Below, piece by piece: positions 6,625 to 6,952 of a stretch of DNA of 6,952 nt. The stretch comes from Pseudorhodobacter antarcticus (GTDB lineage: Bacteria > Pseudomonadota > Alphaproteobacteria > Rhodobacterales > Rhodobacteraceae), in contig CAMAWZ010000126.1 in NCBI GenBank assembly GCA_945861995.1, positions 1 through 6,952 on the forward strand. The letters run 5' to 3'. The first letter of the stretch is position 1. The number at the start of each line of letters is the position of its first letter. The notes under the pieces were generated by a model. The model did no database searches. It was given only the letters and a program-made list of their open reading frames with translations, and was not told the DNA's origin. Made by a program: the position numbers and the translations under genes.

Positions 6625-6783
6625 TATGCGCTCCCCATGTCAGGCTTCCATCAACCCTGTTCCGTTAGCGACGTGATACCGCGCCAATCGGCACGTTCAC
6701 GGCGAAATAGCGACATGATCTGCCTGTTTTTCGCCCTTGGCTGTTTCCGATAGGAAAGATGCGACTTAAATCAGCAGCATTCT
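6625..6783 (-). promoter_or_regulatory. Upstream region of fhs
   Basis: This 159-bp spacer separates the hydrolase stop from the fhs start and must carry either the fhs promoter or read-through from the hydrolase gene, since both are on the minus strand. A small inverted repeat, TTTCC-GATA-GGAAA on the plus strand at 6744-6757, might end the hydrolase transcript, but it is only 5 bp long. A possible 21-codon leader ORF lies at 6651-6716. I could not assign convincing -35 and -10 boxes. Confidence 0.35.
6651..6716 (-). CDS. Possible small leader ORF upstream of fhs
   Basis: ATG at 6716 opens a 21-codon frame that starts MSLFRRERADWRG and ends at TGA 6651-6653, 26 bases before the fhs ATG. The peptide is basic and charged, and its beginning looks like a plausible protein N-terminus. 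An AGGCAG purine stretch lies about four bases before the ATG, which is close but possible. I do not recognise the peptide. It could be a regulatory leader whose translation affects fhs, a remnant of a longer gene, or chance. It lacks the runs of one amino acid typical of attenuator peptides. Confidence 0.25.
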   Translation of the reverse strand: MSLFRRERADWRGITSLTEQG

Positions 6784-6952
6784 TTAATTCTGCGCCCAAA
6801 ATGCCGTCATAGCCGCAGCGACCTGTTTGGGATGCGTGATCGGGGCCATATGCTGCGCGCCTTGGATGGTGACTTGGGTCAGATTGGGCAGACGACTGGC
6901 CAAGGCGCGGGCAATTGCGGCCACGATTGGGGGGCTGTCAGTGCCGCAGATC
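6784..6952 (-). CDS. Alpha/beta hydrolase, C-terminal fragment
   Basis: The minus strand from the window edge encodes the last 55 residues of an alpha/beta-fold hydrolase, ending at TAA 6784-6786. It opens ICGTDSPPIV, where the Asp (residue 5 of the fragment) is a likely catalytic acid. It then has the helix ARALASRLPN and the typical QGAQHMAPITHP stretch, whose His (residue 34 of the fragment) is the probable catalytic-triad His. The nucleophile elbow and N-terminus lie outside the window, so the substrate cannot be judged. It is on the same strand as fhs and upstream of it, 159 bp away, so cotranscription is possible but not indicated. Confidence 0.85.
   Translation of the reverse strand, partial: ICGTDSPPIVAAIARALASRLPNLTQVTIQGAQHMAPITHPKQVAAAMTAFWAQN

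Noticed and set aside
6178..6753. 191-codon plus-strand open frame running opposite the start of fhs and its upstream region
   Set aside because: It is mostly antisense to the conserved fhs N-terminus and its translation resembles no family I know.

Overview
The window looks like chromosomal DNA of an alphaproteobacterium, most likely of the Rhodobacteraceae (Roseobacter/Rhodobacter group). This rests on the high GC content (about 60% by eye), tightly packed GC-ending codons, and the close resemblance of all recognisable proteins to that group's versions. These are family assignments from recalled motifs, not from a search.

Left edge (1-76, minus strand): the first 19 codons of a YmdB-type (TIGR00282) metallophosphoesterase, followed by an in-frame TAA. 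The frame beyond the stop still reads like the family, so this looks like a recent nonsense mutation or a base-call error. A 96-bp divergent intergenic region follows.

Plus-strand operon (173-3206): a ligase-associated DEXH-box (Lhr-Core type) helicase and, 10 bp later, a PdeM-type metallophosphoesterase nuclease. Both belong to a known bacterial DNA repair cluster that usually also encodes a ligase and a beta-lactamase-fold exonuclease; those two are not in this window. A hairpin resembling a terminator lies about 60 bp after the pdeM stop.

Middle (3207-3693): a gene-poor stretch of roughly 490 bp between convergent operons. It holds the terminator-like hairpin, several short palindromes, a few unconvincing small ORFs and a perfect 36-bp palindrome just past the end of folD.

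Minus-strand operon (6624 down to 3694): fhs (formate-tetrahydrofolate ligase), a small AroQ/PchB-like chorismate mutase, and folD, whose start overlaps the mutase stop. Fhs makes 10-formyl-THF from formate. FolD interconverts it with 5,10-methenyl- and 5,10-methylene-THF, so together they form the one-carbon assimilation route. The mutase acts on chorismate, a branch point shared by aromatic amino acids and the p-aminobenzoate part of folate. A small ORF precedes fhs and a strong hairpin sits between fhs and the mutase.

Right edge (6784-6952, minus strand): the C-terminal 55 residues of an alpha/beta hydrolase.

I found no RNA genes, insertion sequences, CRISPR arrays or prophage genes. Most of the window is ordinary core genome. 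The items most worth a second look are the interrupted ymdB, the long palindrome and the possible leader ORF upstream of fhs.
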